A stretch of DNA of 34,395 nt from JANWXR01 sp033577755. Lineage in GTDB: Bacteria; Chloroflexota; Anaerolineae; Anaerolineales; UBA6663. Position numbers and translations under genes: made by a program. A model generated the notes under the pieces. The model saw nothing but the letters and a program-made list of their open reading frames with translations. It was not told the origin of the DNA and searched no databases. The stretch covers positions 1 through 34,395 of the forward strand of contig JAVQXV010000015.1 in assembly GCA_033577755.1 (NCBI GenBank), given 5' to 3'. Below, piece after piece: positions 33,801 through 34,395 of the stretch; positions within the stretch are counted from its first letter, which is position 1, and each line of letters begins with the position of its first letter.

Positions 33801-34038
33801 CGCCGGGGTCGAGTGGCAGGGAGCGCGATTTGAGGATGGGCATGCCCTGCGCGTCAATCGGCAGGCGCAGGGTGGGCGCTTCGTGAAGGTCAGCGATGGG
33901 CGGCGGCTCGGAGGGGGCCAGCTCAACCGGAGACGGCGGCGGTTCAACTGGGGACGGCGCCGGCTCGCCGGGCGCGGTCTGGCCGGCGGGCGGTTCTTCC
34001 TCGAGCGGTTCCGGGTTGGGCGTTGAAGGGTTAGTCAT
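30841..34038 (-). CDS. Class A penicillin-binding protein (PBP1A-like)
   Basis: 1065 residues from ATG 34038, the first start before the Pro/Glu-rich cytoplasmic region; the frame continues upstream without support. Membrane helix ~131-160. Glycosyltransferase 51 domain with ATEDRNFYNNPGFDP (Glu222; the usual His of EDxxFxxHxG is Asn) and ASTITQQLVRAL. Transpeptidase domain with Ser508-x-x-Lys511 (SSIK), Ser566-Tyr567-Asn568 (SYN) and Lys724-Thr-Gly (KTG). After it come ~250 residues with an Ig-like segment and a Thr/Pro tail (TPTPTQTETP). Builds and crosslinks peptidoglycan. No ribosome binding site is obvious. Confidence 0.93.
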   Translation of the reverse strand: MTNPSTPNPEPLEEEPPAGQTAPGEPAPSPVEPPPSPVELAPSEPPPIADLHEAPTLRLPIDAQGMPILKSRSLPLDPGAPRARLSTQQDYPVNEAVTTITPPITGTTRVSARTRQSRERAQARAGRSFNWGCLWAVLRYGFIGGLLLTLAGFIAAAFAYWSVAGELPADLTARASQFETARIYDAKGNLLFELNDPRAGRRTRVPLDQISPVLLAATIATEDRNFYNNPGFDPLGIVRAIWQNIRAGDTVSGASTITQQLVRALVLSPEERAERTMRRKIREIILAAEITRRYSKDEILELYLNEIYYGNLAYGVEAAARVYFNKSAGDLTLGEASLLAGLPQSPAIYDVFTVKELVLSRQRQVLALMLGECINIGEGRAPVCTDSAQVRDALREMSERTFIPPRSTARFPHWVNYVRQLVEEQYTQALYREGLNVYTTLDPDLQLLAEQAVREHVAALAERNVTNGALVAVRPTTGEILVMVGSDDYNDPVDGQINMALVPRQPGSSIKPFTYALAFERGWTPATLIWDVPTEFPDGANPPYVPRNYDGKFHGPVTVRYALANSYNIPAVKALEFVGVRGVATGENPQATEGLIPFLQRLGVTTLTRDDYGLSLTLGGGEIPLNQMAQSYATLANSGRRVFAFAIRRITNKAGKVLCEQPLSPAELKTDPPPCQMPPENWGQFVLSPETAYQISDILADNAARTPAFGANSALRLSFPAAAKTGTTNDFRDNWTIGYTPDLVAAVWVGNADYTPMRGTTGLSGAAPIWKAFMEGALAGKATWLQRPASLIEKEICLVSGAEPSEFCPADLRRVELFAPNRLPPPKERDLWQRAFIDPFTNLRQTGECAQAYQNDMLFAQERLLIGVTDPWAQKWLTETPEGQEWAARLGFFTPIIWAPMRDCTLNDPRPIMNILYPVEGSTLEPGIIQIIGTANATREFSRYVIEFGLSHDPLGWGLVQGETFTPVENGVLATWDASGLPDGPTTLRLIVYSRQGGSAEWRVRFNVARPMPTPTPTQTETPILILTPMPIVTLTPTATAPITETPTPLSTETALPTETPTPTP

Positions 34039-34189
34039 GGCAACACGGACGGAAGGCTCAGCCGAACAGTTCCGGCGGAGGACATGTCCGGCTGCGCTGC
34101 GCCGGGCTATTCTACACCGCGAGAAGGAAGGAGGCTTAACCCTGCGTGCAGCCATCCCCGCACCTGTGTGCAAATCGTCCACAAACAAC

Positions 34190-34221
34190 AAAAGGCCGCT
34201 CCCTTGCGGAAGCGGCCTTTT
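34190..34221. terminator. Bidirectional terminator hairpin
   Basis: AAAAGGCCGCT, 10-nt loop, AGCGGCCTTTT. A/T runs on both sides allow function in either direction. It lies between the small peptide gene at 34248 and the PBP gene. Confidence 0.8.
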
Positions 34222-34225
34222 GTTT

Positions 34226-34273
34226 GCGCCGGGGCACGATCTCGAACTTACTCGAGGAGGGATGCCCCGGCGC
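34226..34273. other. Strong 11-bp hairpin
   Basis: GCGCCGGGGCA (34226-34236) and TGCCCCGGCGC (34263-34273) pair perfectly. The 26-nt interior has a second small stem (CTCGA/TCGAG). On the minus strand the interior contains CCTCCTC, complementary to the ribosome binding site of the small ORF at 34304. Too short and wrongly built for a tRNA. Confidence 0.6.
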
Positions 34274-34304
34274 TCAAACTAAAACGTTCATCCATGTGGG
34301 ACAT
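34248..34304 (-). CDS. Small peptide ORF with very strong ribosome binding site
   Basis: 18 codons, MSHMDERFSLSAGASLLE. The region TAGAAAGGAGGAGGTGAT just upstream is close to a full complement of the 16S 3' end with a 3-nt insertion. A second ATG (codon 4) has better spacing. The ORF ends inside the hairpin at 34226-34273 and is followed by the terminator at 34190. Either a tiny expressed protein or a leader peptide that controls the PBP operon. Confidence 0.45.
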   Translation of the reverse strand: MSHMDERFSLSAGASLLE

Positions 34305-34395
34305 CACCTCCTCCTTTCTAAAGGATAGCGGTGATAATCGGGCACGCATTCCACTAGAATGCGGCGGAAAATGATGCCGGGATTATGGCATGGAT

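Noticed and set aside
34096..34114. Promoter for the PBP gene at TAGAAT
   Set aside because: A -10-like hexamer exists on the minus strand but without a convincing -35 box.
34226..34273. tRNA
   Set aside because: A GTTCGAGAT-like string is present, but the stem is 11 bp around a 26-nt interior with no anticodon or D arm.
34300..34325. 3' end of a 16S rRNA gene
   Set aside because: The plus strand resembles the anti-Shine-Dalgarno tail with a 3-nt insertion, but no 16S sequence precedes it; it reads better as a strong ribosome binding site on the minus strand.

Overview
The window looks like a chromosomal segment from a member of the Chloroflexota, most likely Anaerolineae-like. This rests on overall character: GC-rich coding, several lipoproteins with Thr/Pro-rich stretches, a class A penicillin-binding protein with a Thr/Pro tail, an AfsR/SARP-type regulator fragment, LVIVD and TolB/WD40-like propellers, and a type I-beta DAHP synthase operon. 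No rRNA or tRNA is present, so the assignment is inference.

Positions 1-9944 form an accessory, rearranged locus, nearly all on the minus strand. It holds two scrambled copies of related modules. One module is a divergent promoter between a Tat-signal gene and an AfsR/SARP-type regulator, followed by an LVIVD propeller gene, mauE and mauD. The other is Tat protein, then a small Cys-rich M23-like protein, then propeller lipoproteins. Only parts survive intact. The regulator is cut to its first codons in both copies (2337, 5152), mauD is truncated, an LVIVD 3' fragment (6193-6420) is frameshifted, one M23-like gene has an in-frame TGA, and one Tat gene survives only as its last 37 codons next to a miniature transposable element (9810-9944).

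Positions 10068-13002 carry a membrane-anchored HEXXH (peptidase MA-like) protein, an acylphosphatase and a membrane-anchored protein of unknown function. Positions 13003-13675 are repeat-rich and include a second, inverted copy of the 135-bp element.

Positions 13676-18756 are an aromatic amino acid operon on the minus strand: aroH, two tandem DAHP synthases, tyrA and aroA. It is preceded by what looks like a complete ribosome-mediated attenuator: a leaderless 22-residue leader peptide containing FYFRFYF, mutually exclusive hairpins, and a U-tailed terminator. A divergent promoter of the same geometry drives a second leaderless leader peptide (MSNRTRTTTFRPN) and a terminator ahead of a PLP aminotransferase (18957). 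This back-to-back pair is the most interesting system in the window.

Positions 20372-28311 hold a glyoxalase/WD40 fusion, a glutamate-cysteine-ligase-like/M20 peptidase fusion, a CPG2-like M20 peptidase, a VPI-rich membrane protein, plsY and a bicupin. Positions 28341-34304 are a minus-strand run: a small peptide gene with a very strong ribosome binding site, a class A PBP, a polytopic glycosyltransferase-like protein and a CDF transporter with an altered metal site. Many intergenic spacers consist of short tandem arrays (period 7, 9 or 10), and several of these begin inside the stop codon of the preceding gene.
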